Source: Halomonas organivorans
GTDB lineage: Bacteria > Pseudomonadota > Gammaproteobacteria > Pseudomonadales > Halomonadaceae
NCBI RefSeq assembly: GCF_014192055.1
Contig: NZ_JACHXM010000002.1
Coordinates: 307,857 to 371,856, forward strand
Direction of reading: 5' to 3'
DNA: 64,000 nucleotides
The position numbers and the translations under genes were made by a program. The notes under the pieces are model-generated. The model had not been told where the DNA came from, did no database searches, and saw only the letters and a program-made list of their open reading frames with translations. This document shows positions 15,870 to 25,599 of this stretch, in pieces. Position 1 is the stretch's first letter; every line of letters begins with the position of its first letter.

Positions 15870-17231
15870 ATGCCGACCCCAACCGCGCAGCGCAGCTGGC
15901 GCGATGCCCTATCGGTCTACCGGCACGCCCCGGTATTGACCATGCTGTTCCTGGGCTTCTCGGCGGGACTGCCCTTCCTGCTGGTGTTCTCGACGCTCTC
16001 GGCCTGGCTGCGCAGCGATGGCGTCGAGGTGGCGGCGATCGGCTTCTTCGCCTGGATCGGCATTCTCTATTCGATCAAGTTCTTCTGGGCGCCGGTGGTC
16101 GATCGCCTGGCGCTGCCCGTGCTGACCCGGGCGCTCGGTCAACGCCGCGGCTGGATGCTGCTGGCCCAGGCCATGATAGCCGCCGGCCTGGTGGGCCTGG
16201 CAAGCCTCGACCCGCTGGACCATCTACCGCTGGTCGCCGTCTTCGCCTTGCTGGTGGCCTTCGGCTCGGCGACCCAGGACATCGCCATCGATGCCTTTCG
16301 CATCGAATCCGCGCCGGAAGACCTGCAGGCGGCCATGGCCTCCACCTACATCATCGGCTACCGCGGCGGGCTGATCGCCGCCGGCGCCGGCGCCCTCTAC
16401 GTCGCCTCGCTGGTCTCCTGGCACGCCGCCTACCTCGCCATGGCCGCGCTGGTGGCAGTCGGCATGGTCACGGTACTGGTGCGTCCCGAGCCCGAGCGCC
16501 TGGCGCTGTCCACCCAGCTGATCCACGAGCCTCGGGTGCGCGCCTTCCTGCGCGCCAGCCGCGGTCGGCCAACCTGGCTGCGCCGCCTGGGCGCCTGGGT
16601 GATCGGCGCGGTGGTCTGCCCGTTCACCGACTTCTTCGCCCGCCACGGGCTCAAGGCGCTGGGACTGCTGGCGTTCGTGGCGGTGTTCCGGATCAGTGAC
16701 CTGGCCATGGCCTCGATGGCCAACCCGCTGTACATCGACCTGGGGTTCAGCCTGGCCGCCATCGCCAACGTGACCAACGTCTTCGGCATCGCCATGAGCA
16801 TCGGCGGCGGCCTGCTGGGCGGCCTGCTGGTGGCCCGCTATGGCGTGGGCCCGGTCCTGATCCTCGGCGCCACCGCCACGGCGCTGACCAATCTGCTGTT
16901 CGTGGGCCTTGCGCTTGCCGGCGACAGCCTGCCGATGCTGGTGGTGACCATCGTCGGCGACAACCTCTCCAACGGCCTGGCCAGCGCGGTGTTTATCGCC
17001 TTCCTGTCGAGCCTGACCTCGCGGGCCTACACCGCCACCCAGTACGCGCTGTTCTCGTCGCTGATGACCCTGCCCGGCAAGTTCCTCAGCGGCTTCGGCG
17101 GCCTGGTCGTGGAGGCCCAGGGCTACGCCGACTTCTTCCTGCTGGCCTCGCTGCTGGGCCTGCCGGCCATCGCCCTGGCGATCTGGGTCAGCCGCGACCG
17201 CCGCCTGGTGGCAACGCCCGACGCGACCTGA
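15870..17231 (+). CDS. ampG: AmpG-family muropeptide permease (MFS)
   Basis: Inner-membrane MFS transporter of 453 residues with about 12 hydrophobic segments. It resembles AmpG, which imports anhydro-muropeptides for cell-wall recycling and so feeds beta-lactamase induction. The characteristic early block LGFSAGLPFLLVFSTLSAWL and FGSATQDIAIDAFRIE are present. SD AAGGAGA precedes the ATG at 15870. No ampC or ampR is in the window. Its murein substrate links it functionally to the amidase and lytic transglycosylase genes found elsewhere here. Confidence 0.87.
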   Translation: MPTPTAQRSWRDALSVYRHAPVLTMLFLGFSAGLPFLLVFSTLSAWLRSDGVEVAAIGFFAWIGILYSIKFFWAPVVDRLALPVLTRALGQRRGWMLLAQAMIAAGLVGLASLDPLDHLPLVAVFALLVAFGSATQDIAIDAFRIESAPEDLQAAMASTYIIGYRGGLIAAGAGALYVASLVSWHAAYLAMAALVAVGMVTVLVRPEPERLALSTQLIHEPRVRAFLRASRGRPTWLRRLGAWVIGAVVCPFTDFFARHGLKALGLLAFVAVFRISDLAMASMANPLYIDLGFSLAAIANVTNVFGIAMSIGGGLLGGLLVARYGVGPVLILGATATALTNLLFVGLALAGDSLPMLVVTIVGDNLSNGLASAVFIAFLSSLTSRAYTATQYALFSSLMTLPGKFLSGFGGLVVEAQGYADFFLLASLLGLPAIALAIWVSRDRRLVATPDAT

Positions 17232-17289
17232 CGCGGTCGCTCCCGCGTGCCTCGCACCGGGGCACGGCCACTCGCCGGGGATCGCCGGG

Positions 17290-19110
17290 TCAGGCGTTCA
17301 GGCGAGCAGCCAGCCACTCCAGGGCGCCCGGGGTGGTCCGCCACTGGTCGCGCATCAGGGTCCGGTACTGCCAGGCCTCGGCCCGCGAGCCGGGCGCCGA
17401 GGCACTGTCCGCGCTCCCCGCAGGACGCGGGTTGTCGGCACACAGCAGCGCCGGGGCATGAGGGTTGTGACGGTGCGCCTCGCGCAGGGCGTCGGCGGCT
17501 TCTTCGCCGCGCTCCAGCCGATAAAGCGCCAGCACCCGGCCCATCAGCAGTCCCAGCAGGCCTTCTTCTTCGGACGGCGAGGACAGCGCGGACTCGCTGA
17601 GCGCCAAGGCCTCGGCATCGCGTCCTTCGCGCAGCAGCTGGTCGAGCACCAGCTCGCGCAGTCCCAGGCTGTCGCGGTCATCCAGCTCGAGCAGCCGCTC
17701 GGCGAGCCGCCGGGAACGCTGCCGGGCGCCGCGCTCCATGCCCACCACCAGCGCCAGCCCCGTGCGCAGCAGCACGGCGTTGTCGGCCACTTCCCAGGTC
17801 AGCGACGCCTGCCCCAACTGCCGGGCCTGGTCGAGCCAGCGCTCCAGACGACCGGCCAGCGGCTCGAACAGGCTCGGCGCCATCCAGGGCAGGCTGCCGA
17901 AGCGACTGGTCATGGCCAGCGACAGGGACTGCATCACCGCCGGTGAGTCCAGCCACTCCGGATGAGCACACAGCGCCGGCAGCCATTCGCCGGCCTCCGT
18001 CCAGGGGTCGGCATCGAAGCCGAGCGGTGCCTCGTTCTCGACCTCGGCCGGGAACACGGCGCGGAAGGCCGCATAAAGGGTGTCCTCCCGGGCACTACGA
18101 TGGTAGGCAAGCTGCCCCTCCTCGACGCGCAGGTCCAGGCAGGGTGCCGTGGGCAGCGACTCGAGCAGCGCCTGGAAAGCGACCAGCGGCTCCGCCAGGT
18201 CCTCCTCGGCGTTGAGCAGCTGCTCTGCCAGCGTCGCCCCGGGGTTGTCGGCCAGGTCGGCGAGGAACTGCAGCTGGTCGGGATCGAGGTCGCCCTGGCG
18301 GGAGAGCCGGCGGAACCAGAACCGCGAGCGCTCCCGGGCCTCTTCCTCGTGGCCTTCATGGAGCAGCAGCATGGCCTCGATGTAGGCCAGGGTCGGCGAG
18401 TCGGGCAGCGCCTGCTGGGCGCGCACGAAGGCGGCCCGGGCGCTGTCCAGATCATCGTTGTCGAGATGCAGCAGGCACAGCCGCTCCAGCGCCACGCCGC
18501 GCAGGAACAGCGGGCCGCGATCGAGCACGGCGTCGAGCAGCGCCTCGCGCTTGCGGTGGAAACCACGCTCCTGATAGAGATCGACCAGGATCTCGAAGGC
18601 CGGCTCGGCCTGCTCCGGCAGACGCGCCCAGTCGGCGGTCTCGAACAGCGATTCGAGGATCTGCTGGGCGCGGCCGCGCTGGCCGGACTCGGCGGCGATC
18701 AGTCCGGCCTCGAGCAGCGCCTGGGCCGGCGCACGCCCGCTGGCCAGGGCGGCCTTGAGGGTCTCGCCCTTCCAGTCGCGCAGCGACAGCATCCACATCA
18801 GATGGCCAGGCACCTCGCCCGGCAAGGTAACGGCCCCGCAGCAGTGCTTGGTCTTGCGCCCGGAATCACACCAGCAGGGCTCGTTGCGCCCCGGGCGAGC
18901 CAGGGCCTCGCTGGCGAAGTCCAGGCGCGCCAGCGGGGTCTGCGACCACAGCTCCGGTGCCAGCGCCTGGGCCAGGGCCGGATCGCCGGTCAGCTTGGGT
19001 CCCTCCTCGCGTGCCCAGGCCATCAGCGTCGGATAACGCTCGTCTTCGCGAATCGCCTTGAGGGCGCCCGAGGCGAACCCCAGCAGCTGTTCCACCCATA
19101 CCGCCAGCAT
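17290..19110 (-). CDS. SEC-C motif protein with TPR-like helical repeats
   Basis: Cytosolic protein of 606 residues of unknown function. A zinc-binding SEC-C motif lies near the N-terminus (GRNEPCWCDSGRKTKHCC; C79, C81, C90, C91). The remainder is helical and repetitive, with TPR-like segments such as LDSARAAFVRAQQALPDSPTLAY and EEEGLLGLLMGRVLALYRLERGEEAADALREA. The ATG at 19110 follows GGAG at 6 nt; an upstream TTG extends the frame by 14 codons but has no matching ribosome-binding site. It lies alone between ampG and the AarF-family kinase gene. Confidence 0.7.
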   Translation of the reverse strand: MLAVWVEQLLGFASGALKAIREDERYPTLMAWAREEGPKLTGDPALAQALAPELWSQTPLARLDFASEALARPGRNEPCWCDSGRKTKHCCGAVTLPGEVPGHLMWMLSLRDWKGETLKAALASGRAPAQALLEAGLIAAESGQRGRAQQILESLFETADWARLPEQAEPAFEILVDLYQERGFHRKREALLDAVLDRGPLFLRGVALERLCLLHLDNDDLDSARAAFVRAQQALPDSPTLAYIEAMLLLHEGHEEEARERSRFWFRRLSRQGDLDPDQLQFLADLADNPGATLAEQLLNAEEDLAEPLVAFQALLESLPTAPCLDLRVEEGQLAYHRSAREDTLYAAFRAVFPAEVENEAPLGFDADPWTEAGEWLPALCAHPEWLDSPAVMQSLSLAMTSRFGSLPWMAPSLFEPLAGRLERWLDQARQLGQASLTWEVADNAVLLRTGLALVVGMERGARQRSRRLAERLLELDDRDSLGLRELVLDQLLREGRDAEALALSESALSSPSEEEGLLGLLMGRVLALYRLERGEEAADALREAHRHNPHAPALLCADNPRPAGSADSASAPGSRAEAWQYRTLMRDQWRTTPGALEWLAARLNA

Positions 19111-19171
19111 TGCCGTCTCCACTGCCGAAAAATCGCACAGTCTACCAGCCAAGCGACGGGCTGGCAGCCGC

Positions 19172-20416
19172 TTACCGCACAGCCCGAGCGAGCAGCGGCC
19201 GCACCCGCGCCGACATGTCCAGGCGCGCGCCGAGGCGCACCAGGTTCCAGTAGTGGCCGTTGAGGGTTCGCGACAGCAGCAGGGTATCCGCCGGGGGCTG
19301 CAGGCGGTCCATGGCCGCCCAGACCCGGGGGCTCAGCTCGCGCAGCCGGCGGTGCACCCGCACGTCGCCGAAGTCCTGCGGGCCGGGAGCGAATAGCGGT
19401 GCCACGGCCTCGGCGGCCTCGCGGTAGAGCGACAGCGGCGCCCCCTCGCCCTGGCGACCGCCCAGCGCGAGCAGGGCGGCGTCCATCGCCAGGGGATCGG
19501 CATCCAGGGTCGCCTCGAGCAGCCGCATCATCGCCGCCAGACGCTCATGAGGCACCGTGATGACCGCTCCCAGATCATAGATCACCAGCCGGCCGGCCGC
19601 GTCAGCGGCAAAATTGCCGGCATGGGGGTCGGCGTGCAGTTCGCCGTGGGTGAACAGCTCCTCGGTCAGCCAGTCGGCCAGCGTCGCGGCAAGGCGCTGG
19701 CGCACGGCATCGTCGGCACCCTCCAGTTCGCGCAGCGGGGTACCCGGCACATGGCGCATGGCCAGCACTCGCGACCCGCACAGCGCCGGCAGCGGCTCGG
19801 GAATCACCAGCCCTGCGAGGTGCGCATAGCGAGCCCGATAGCGCGTCAGGGCACTGGCCTCGGCCCGGTAATCGAGCTCGCCGCGCAGGCTGGCGGCGAG
19901 CTCCTCGAACAGCGCCTCGAGGCGCGCCTGAGGCACATTGAACCAGCGACCCAGGCGCATCAGCCGACGCAGCTGGACGAGATCGCTCTCCAGCACCTCG
20001 TCGAGGCCCGGATACTGTACCTTGAGTACCACCGTCTCGCCGCCGCGAGTCACCGCCCGATGCACCTGGCCCATGGAGGCGCTGGCGAAGGGTTCGGTCT
20101 CGACCTCGGTGAAAATGGTCTCCAGCTCACCATACTGGTCGCACAGGGTCCGCCGAATGGCCTCCCAGGGCATCGGCGTGGCCTGGCGCTGCAGGCGAGC
20201 CAGCTCGTCGGCCAGCTCCGGGGGGAGCAGGTCGTCCCACTGGGCCATGATCTGGGCCAGTTTCATGGCCGGCCCCTTGAGCTCGGCGAGCCCTTCGAAC
20301 AGCGCCTCGCCGAGGGCTCGCCAGTCGGCCTGTCCGCCCAGCCGAGTGCGCAGCATGGCACCGCCGGTGCGGGTCCCCAGCCCCAGCAGGCGTCGTGTAC
20401 GACCGCGTTCGCGCAT
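19172..20416 (-). CDS. AarF/ABC1/UbiB family atypical kinase
   Basis: Protein of 414 residues of the AarF/ADCK kinase-like family. N-terminal LKGPAMKLAQIMAQ resembles the KxGQ motif, FASASMGQVHRAV is the Ala-rich nucleotide loop, VVLKVQYPG holds the invariant lysine, and HADPHAGNF is the catalytic loop followed by LVIYDLGAV as the metal-binding DFG-like site. Family members support ubiquinone biosynthesis or lipid handling. It is shorter than UbiB and lacks ubi neighbours, so I do not call it UbiB. The ATG at 20416 gives the best N-terminus. It is divergent from topB. Confidence 0.82.
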   Translation of the reverse strand: MRERGRTRRLLGLGTRTGGAMLRTRLGGQADWRALGEALFEGLAELKGPAMKLAQIMAQWDDLLPPELADELARLQRQATPMPWEAIRRTLCDQYGELETIFTEVETEPFASASMGQVHRAVTRGGETVVLKVQYPGLDEVLESDLVQLRRLMRLGRWFNVPQARLEALFEELAASLRGELDYRAEASALTRYRARYAHLAGLVIPEPLPALCGSRVLAMRHVPGTPLRELEGADDAVRQRLAATLADWLTEELFTHGELHADPHAGNFAADAAGRLVIYDLGAVITVPHERLAAMMRLLEATLDADPLAMDAALLALGGRQGEGAPLSLYREAAEAVAPLFAPGPQDFGDVRVHRRLRELSPRVWAAMDRLQPPADTLLLSRTLNGHYWNLVRLGARLDMSARVRPLLARAVR

Positions 20417-20553
20417 GAGCCTTGGCTCTCCGATAAAGTGTGACAGGCATTGTACAGCGGTCACCCATCTTACCCCTGGCGACCCGCGGCAAATACTGTA
20501 AGAATCTCCATGACTTTCACCCTATTCGACGTTCACGCCGCCGACGAGATGCC

Positions 20554-22554
20554 ATGCGCCTGATCATCGCCGAGAAGCCCAGCCTGGCCCGGGCCATCGC
20601 CGACGCCCTGCCCGCCGCCGTACGCCGCGAGGACGGCGCCCTGGTGGCCGGCGACACCACCGTCACCTGGTGCCTCGGCCACCTGCTGGAGCAGGCCCCG
20701 CCCGAGGCCTATGACCCCGCCCTCAAGCGCTGGCGGCTCGATACGCTGCCGATCCTGCCCGAGCGCTGGAAGCTCGCCCCACGGCCCAAGGCCAGGGGCC
20801 AGATCGCGGTGATCCGCCGTCTGCTCAAGCAGGCCGGCGAGGTCGTCCACGCCGGCGACCCGGACCGCGAGGGCCAGCTGCTGGTCCAGGAGGTGATCGA
20901 GCACCTGGGCTGGAAGGGGCCGGTATCACGGCTGCTGGTCAGCGATCTCAACGCCCCGGCGGTCAAGCGCGCGCTCTCGCGGCTGGAGGACAATACCCGC
21001 TACGCGCCCCTCTACCGGGCCGCCCAGGCCCGCTCCCGGGCCGACTGGCTGTATGGCATCAACCTGACCCGCGCCTGGACGCTGGTCGGCCGCCAGGCGG
21101 GCCACGACGGCGTACTGTCGGTGGGCCGGGTGCAGACGCCGGTACTGGGCCTGGTGGTACGCCGCGATGCCGAGATCCGCGACTTCGAGCCCAAGCCCTT
21201 CTATGTGCTGTGGGCCGATCTCGCCGTCGCCCGCGGCCGGCTGCGTGCCTGGTGGGCCCCCGGCGAGGGGCATCCGCTGGACGATCAGGGGCGGCTGCTC
21301 GAGCGTGCCCCGGCGGCGGCCCTCGCCGAGCGCCTGCCCGGCGCCGAGGGCCGGCTGACCAAGCTCGAGCGCCGCGACAGGCGCCAGGCTGCTCCCCTGC
21401 CCTACTCGCTGTCGGCGCTGCAGGTCGATGCCGCACGCCGCCACGGCCTCTCGGCCAAGGCGGTGCTCGACATCTGCCAACGCCTCTACGAGCGCCACCA
21501 GTTGATCACCTATCCTCGCTCGGACTGCCGCTACCTGCCCGAGGAGCACTGGTCCGGCGCCCGACGTACCCTGGAAGGCGCCTGTGCCGGCGACGACACC
21601 CTGCGCGGCTGGCTGGCCGGCGCCGACTTCGCCAAGCGCTCCAAGGCCTGGAACGACAAGCAGGTCGGCGCTCACCATGCGCTTGCCCCCACCGGCAAGA
21701 CCGCCGATCCGGCGAAGCTGTCGCGCCAGGAGGCCGACGTCTTCCGGCTGATCGCGCGCAACGTGCTGGCCCAGTTCTATCCTGCGCTTTCCACTCGCGA
21801 GGTGAAGGCCGAGTTCACGATCGCCGGCGAGCTGTTCCGCGCCCGCGGCCAGGAAGTGCTGGAAGCCGGCTGGAAGCCGCTGTTCACCACCCGCGACGAG
21901 ACCCCGCCGCTACCGCCGCTCACCGAGGGCGAGGCCTGCCGCGTCGAAGAGGTCGGCGTGGAAGACCGCGAGACCCGCCCCCCCGAGCCCTTCACCGACG
22001 CCAGCCTGATCAAGGCGATGATGAACATCGCCCGCTACGTGAACGATCAGGAAGTGCGGCGCACCCTGCGCGACACCGACGGCCTGGGCACCGAAGCCAC
22101 CCGCGCCGGTATCATCGAAACCCTGGAAACCCGTGGCTATCTCGTACGCGAGGGCAAGGCGCTGCGCGCTACCCGCCTGGGCGACGCCCTGATCGCCTCG
22201 CTGCCGGAAGCCGTGGGCCGCCCGGAGCGCACCGCCCTGTGGGAGCAGCGACTCTCTGCCATCGCCGAGGCAGGCGACGCCCCGGCGCCCTTCCTAGATG
22301 CCCTGGTGCACGACCTGCGCGAGCTGCTCAGCCGCGCCGATGCCGGCCGCATGCGCCTGGCCCTGACCAATGCCCAGGGTGCCGAGCCGGCGGCTCGCTC
22401 GGGCAAGTCGGGCGGCAAGGCGCGCCGCGGGTCGGGACGCAAGAGCGGGAACAAGAGCGCCGGCAAGACGACCGGCCGACGCGGCGGCGCCAGCAAGGCC
22501 GCGAAGGACGGCGCCAGCAGCAGCCCCAGGCGCAGACGGAGCTCTTCTTCATGA
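20554..22554 (+). CDS. topB: DNA topoisomerase III
   Basis: Type IA topoisomerase of 666 residues that relaxes and decatenates single-stranded-region DNA. The N-terminal Toprim domain reads RLIIAEKPSLARAIADALP and contains HAGDPDREGQLL. The catalytic tyrosine is Tyr320 in LITYPRSDCRYLP. ASLIKAMMNIARYV and DTDGLGTEATRAGII are further conserved blocks. The C-terminus is a basic, Ser/Gly/Lys-rich low-complexity tail from about residue 610, useful for DNA binding. The stop overlaps the next start (ATGA). Confidence 0.94.
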   Translation: MRLIIAEKPSLARAIADALPAAVRREDGALVAGDTTVTWCLGHLLEQAPPEAYDPALKRWRLDTLPILPERWKLAPRPKARGQIAVIRRLLKQAGEVVHAGDPDREGQLLVQEVIEHLGWKGPVSRLLVSDLNAPAVKRALSRLEDNTRYAPLYRAAQARSRADWLYGINLTRAWTLVGRQAGHDGVLSVGRVQTPVLGLVVRRDAEIRDFEPKPFYVLWADLAVARGRLRAWWAPGEGHPLDDQGRLLERAPAAALAERLPGAEGRLTKLERRDRRQAAPLPYSLSALQVDAARRHGLSAKAVLDICQRLYERHQLITYPRSDCRYLPEEHWSGARRTLEGACAGDDTLRGWLAGADFAKRSKAWNDKQVGAHHALAPTGKTADPAKLSRQEADVFRLIARNVLAQFYPALSTREVKAEFTIAGELFRARGQEVLEAGWKPLFTTRDETPPLPPLTEGEACRVEEVGVEDRETRPPEPFTDASLIKAMMNIARYVNDQEVRRTLRDTDGLGTEATRAGIIETLETRGYLVREGKALRATRLGDALIASLPEAVGRPERTALWEQRLSAIAEAGDAPAPFLDALVHDLRELLSRADAGRMRLALTNAQGAEPAARSGKSGGKARRGSGRKSGNKSAGKTTGRRGGASKAAKDGASSSPRRRRSSSS

Positions 22555-23450
22555 GCACGCTGATTCTCGGACCCGGCGCTGTGGGGCGCCTGCTGGCCCT
22601 GCATCTCACGGATAACGCCCCCGTGACGCTGATCGGCCGTCGCCCCCTGCCGCGCCGCCAGACCCTGATCACTCCGGTCGGCGAAACGCTCTCACGCGAG
22701 ATCGAGAGCGTCACGGCCGCGACGCTTCCCGATAGGCTCGTCGAGCGCGCCGATATCGTCCATCTGACCACCAAGGCCTACGCCGCCGAGGGCGCCTTCG
22801 AAGCCATCGCGCCGCGTCTCGCCCCGAACACGCCGCTGGTTCTGTGGCAGAACGGCTACGGCGTACAGCAGCCGATCAGCGCGGCCTGGACAGGTCCGGT
22901 GCTGTGCGCCAGCACCACCGAGGGCGTGTATCTCGACGGCGACGCGCGGGTAGTGCATGCCGGCCGGGGCCAGACCGTGATCGGCGATCTCGCCGGCCGC
23001 CACACCGAACTGGCAGGGAGGATCGCGGCGCGGCTCAGTGCGGCGGGCCTTGCCGCCAGCGCGGTCGACGATATCCGCGTGCGGCTGTGGCGCAAGCTCG
23101 CCGTCAACGCCGCCATCAATCCCCTGGTGGCACGCTTTCGGATCCGCAACGGTCAGCTTCGCGACCGTCCTTTCCGCCCCATGGTAGACGCGGCAATCGC
23201 CGAGGTGGCAGCGATCATGACCGCCGAGGGCATCGCGGCGCCGGAGGATGGCTGGCCATCGCTGGTATGGTCGGTGGTGTCGGCTACCGCCAACAATCGC
23301 GCTTCGATGCTTCAGGACGTGCTGGCCGGGCGTCCCACCGAGCATGCCGCCATTCTCGGTCCGCTGCTCGAGGCCGCACGACACCATGGCCTCGACACGC
23401 CGACGTTGTCGGCGCTGCATGCTGGCTTTACAGAGAGAATGCCGCTGTAG
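22551..23450 (+). CDS. ketopantoate reductase-family dehydrogenase
   Basis: NADPH-dependent 2-dehydropantoate 2-reductase-like enzyme of 299 residues. The Rossmann motif LGPGAVGRLLAL starts the protein, LTTKAYA and LWQNGYGVQ lie in the middle, and RLWRKLAVNAAINPLVA carries the conserved Lys-Asn block. It would convert ketopantoate to pantoate in coenzyme A synthesis, but the family also includes paralogues of other substrates, so panE is not certain. It overlaps topB by 4 nt (ATGA). Confidence 0.83.
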   Translation: MSTLILGPGAVGRLLALHLTDNAPVTLIGRRPLPRRQTLITPVGETLSREIESVTAATLPDRLVERADIVHLTTKAYAAEGAFEAIAPRLAPNTPLVLWQNGYGVQQPISAAWTGPVLCASTTEGVYLDGDARVVHAGRGQTVIGDLAGRHTELAGRIAARLSAAGLAASAVDDIRVRLWRKLAVNAAINPLVARFRIRNGQLRDRPFRPMVDAAIAEVAAIMTAEGIAAPEDGWPSLVWSVVSATANNRASMLQDVLAGRPTEHAAILGPLLEAARHHGLDTPTLSALHAGFTERMPL

Positions 23451-23547
23451 GATTGAGACATTAGCGTCTGGCAAACGACGGTGTCGCCTGCTAACTTCAA
23501 TGGATTGAAGCCAAAGACCCGACGTCTCATCTCAAGGCCCGGCATCC

Positions 23548-24129
23548 ATGAACATCCCCCCGGCATGGCGACACTCCCTATCTGCCTTGCTGATACCCTT
23601 GTCGTTGTTGGTGTCCTCATCGGCCCTCGCGGATGCCGAACTACCTGCCTATACCGGTGATGCCACCGATATCGCCCTGCTGGACAACGGTCTGCGTCTT
23701 CAGGGCGACGGCGTCGAGAGCCCCGACGGCGTGACCTCGGGGTTCCGCCTGACGGCCGGATTCTCGCCCAGAGGATTGCCACGCCTCGATATCGGCGCTG
23801 AAGTACGCTACCGGGAAAGCGATGACGTCCCCGTTTCCGTCGCCGCGCGCGACACCCTGCTCGACACCACCAGCCTTGGCGGCAGCCTGCTGGCCGGCGT
23901 GCGCCTCGGCCACCTTGGTCTCTATGCCAAGTCCGGGCTGGCGGGGTGGCAAGGCCATGCGGCGGGCGGCAATCCCGACCTGCCAGAGGGCGGCACCACT
24001 CGCGTCAATGGCTTCGGCGCGCGACTGAGTTTCGCCAGTTGGGTCAGCCGCCTCGAGGTGGAGCGCGTCGACGACCCTACCCTGTCACACCTCAATATGG
24101 TCACCGCCTCCATCCATATGCCCTTCTAG
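23548..24129 (+). CDS. small outer-membrane beta-barrel protein
   Basis: Exported protein of 193 residues. A Sec signal peptide (LIPLSLLVSSSALA) is followed by alternating amphipathic strands such as SGFRLTAGFSPRGLPRLDIGAEVRYRE, GGSLLAGVRLGHLGLYAKSG and NGFGARLSFASW. It ends in phenylalanine (IHMPF), the usual C-terminal signature for beta-barrel assembly. This suggests an eight-stranded OmpA/OmpW-like barrel. The specific role is unknown. It is convergent with the MFS gene. Confidence 0.65.
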   Translation: MNIPPAWRHSLSALLIPLSLLVSSSALADAELPAYTGDATDIALLDNGLRLQGDGVESPDGVTSGFRLTAGFSPRGLPRLDIGAEVRYRESDDVPVSVAARDTLLDTTSLGGSLLAGVRLGHLGLYAKSGLAGWQGHAAGGNPDLPEGGTTRVNGFGARLSFASWVSRLEVERVDDPTLSHLNMVTASIHMPF

Positions 24130-24158
24130 GCGTTCCAGCATCGGGAGACAGCACTCTT

Positions 24159-25361
24159 TCAGACATCCCTGACCTGCGATGCGGATGCCGTCACTGCCGC
24201 CAGCATCAATGCACAGGCCAATGCCACCGCAGCCGTGACATGAAAGACGGTGGCCATCCCCCAGTAAGCGGCCACCACGCCTCCCATCATGGGGCCGGCC
24301 ACCTGGCCGATGTACTGGAAAGATGTCGAGAGTCCCATGATGTGCCCGAGGCTGCCGGCATCGGCATGAAGGTGCTTGATCGCTGCTTTCAGACAAGGCA
24401 GCACGCCACCCAGTGCCAGCCCCATCGCAAAGCGCAGCAGTGCCAGCGTATAGGCATCGGTTGCAAAGGCCTGGGGAACGATGAGCACTGCGCCCACCCC
24501 GAAACCGACCATGGCGACCCGCATTGCGCCATAGCGATCCGCGAGTCTGCCGAGGCAGAGCGCAGACAGCAGACTTCCCAGCGCCGTAGCGGACAGCACG
24601 ATACCCGCGGCCGAGGACGTCGCAAGCGGCTCATGGTCGATGCCATCGACGATGCTGTAGATGATGGGCTCTACCGATAAGTTGGCGACAAGTAACGCCA
24701 TCGTCGCGATCAATAGCGCCCAGATCGACGCATTCAGGGGGCGTTTTCGCGAACGGTCTTTCGCGGTATGGCGACGTGACACATGCGCTTCCCGGACCAG
24801 AAATACCGTTGCCAGGACATTCAAAAGGATCAGGGCGCCTGACAGCAGGAACGCCTCGCGCATACCAACATAAGCCGACAAGAAGCCCCCTAGCATCGGC
24901 CCCGCTAGACTCCCGGACAGAATGCAGGCAAACAGCACGCCTTGAGCCTGCCCCGCATGGGACTCGGGAGCCTCCTTGGCCATGAGAATCGTGGCACCCG
25001 AGGTATATCCCCCCGCGACACCTGCGAGCAAACGTAAAAACGCCATTTGCCAGGCCGTCGTGGCGAACCCCATCAGCGTCATGCAGAAAAACATGCCCAC
25101 GCTGGCCCGAACCAGATTTATCTTGCACCCATGAGCGTCGGACACTCGCCCCCAGAGTGGTGCAAACAATGCGGCAGTAATGAAGGTCAATGAATAGATC
25201 AGGCTCGACCAAAGGTAGGTATCACGCTCCGAATAGTCCCCCAACGTACCGAGATAATGGGGAAGAAAGGGCAGCATGATGGTCATGGCAATGATGTTGA
25301 TGAAAGACCCTGACCCGCATACCCACAGATTGATCCTCCAGCCTGCTGCGCTTCCGGGCAT
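24159..25361 (-). CDS. MFS transporter, drug-efflux-like
   Basis: Inner-membrane transporter of 400 residues with about 12 hydrophobic segments. The MFS loop motif appears as FAPLWGRVSDAHGCK between segments 2 and 3 and again as CLGRLADRYGAMR between 8 and 9. LLAGVAGGYTSGATILMAKEAP resembles MdtG/TetA-type efflux proteins. The substrate is unknown. Its coding sequence and upstream DNA are visibly less GC-rich than the surroundings, which suggests horizontal acquisition. Confidence 0.8.
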   Translation of the reverse strand: MPGSAAGWRINLWVCGSGSFINIIAMTIMLPFLPHYLGTLGDYSERDTYLWSSLIYSLTFITAALFAPLWGRVSDAHGCKINLVRASVGMFFCMTLMGFATTAWQMAFLRLLAGVAGGYTSGATILMAKEAPESHAGQAQGVLFACILSGSLAGPMLGGFLSAYVGMREAFLLSGALILLNVLATVFLVREAHVSRRHTAKDRSRKRPLNASIWALLIATMALLVANLSVEPIIYSIVDGIDHEPLATSSAAGIVLSATALGSLLSALCLGRLADRYGAMRVAMVGFGVGAVLIVPQAFATDAYTLALLRFAMGLALGGVLPCLKAAIKHLHADAGSLGHIMGLSTSFQYIGQVAGPMMGGVVAAYWGMATVFHVTAAVALACALMLAAVTASASQVRDV

Positions 25362-25464
25362 CGTCTTCTCACTTCATGATTCGAAAGGGGCGAAGATATG
25401 ACGTGGTCTATCACCAACACCATGAAGCGATCATAGAGCAAACAATAAAATAACAAAAATTCAT

Positions 25465-25555
25465 ATAATTTATTTTATGAATTCCAGAAAGGAATCCATG
25501 GCCAATATCACAGTCCCCGAACGACACCACCCCCGTGGCAAGGCCACGGGGGTGG
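25465..25555 (+). promoter_or_regulatory. short promoter-hairpin unit in AT-rich DNA
   Basis: A perfect TATAAT lies at 25465-25470 without a good -35. AAGGA at 25489-25493 precedes an ATG at 25498. A near-perfect hairpin follows, CCACCCCCGTGGC paired with GCCACGGGGGTGG (about 25518-25546), and then TATTTTCTT on the plus strand. The frame from the ATG has no stop before the hairpin and continues antisense to ppc, so I do not call a protein. The hairpin may also end ppc transcripts coming from the other strand. The whole lies in the 238-bp gap between the MFS gene and ppc. Confidence 0.4.
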
Positions 25556-25599
25556 TATTTTCTTCCAGCCGCGAAGCGGCGCTCTTACAGCTTCAGGCT

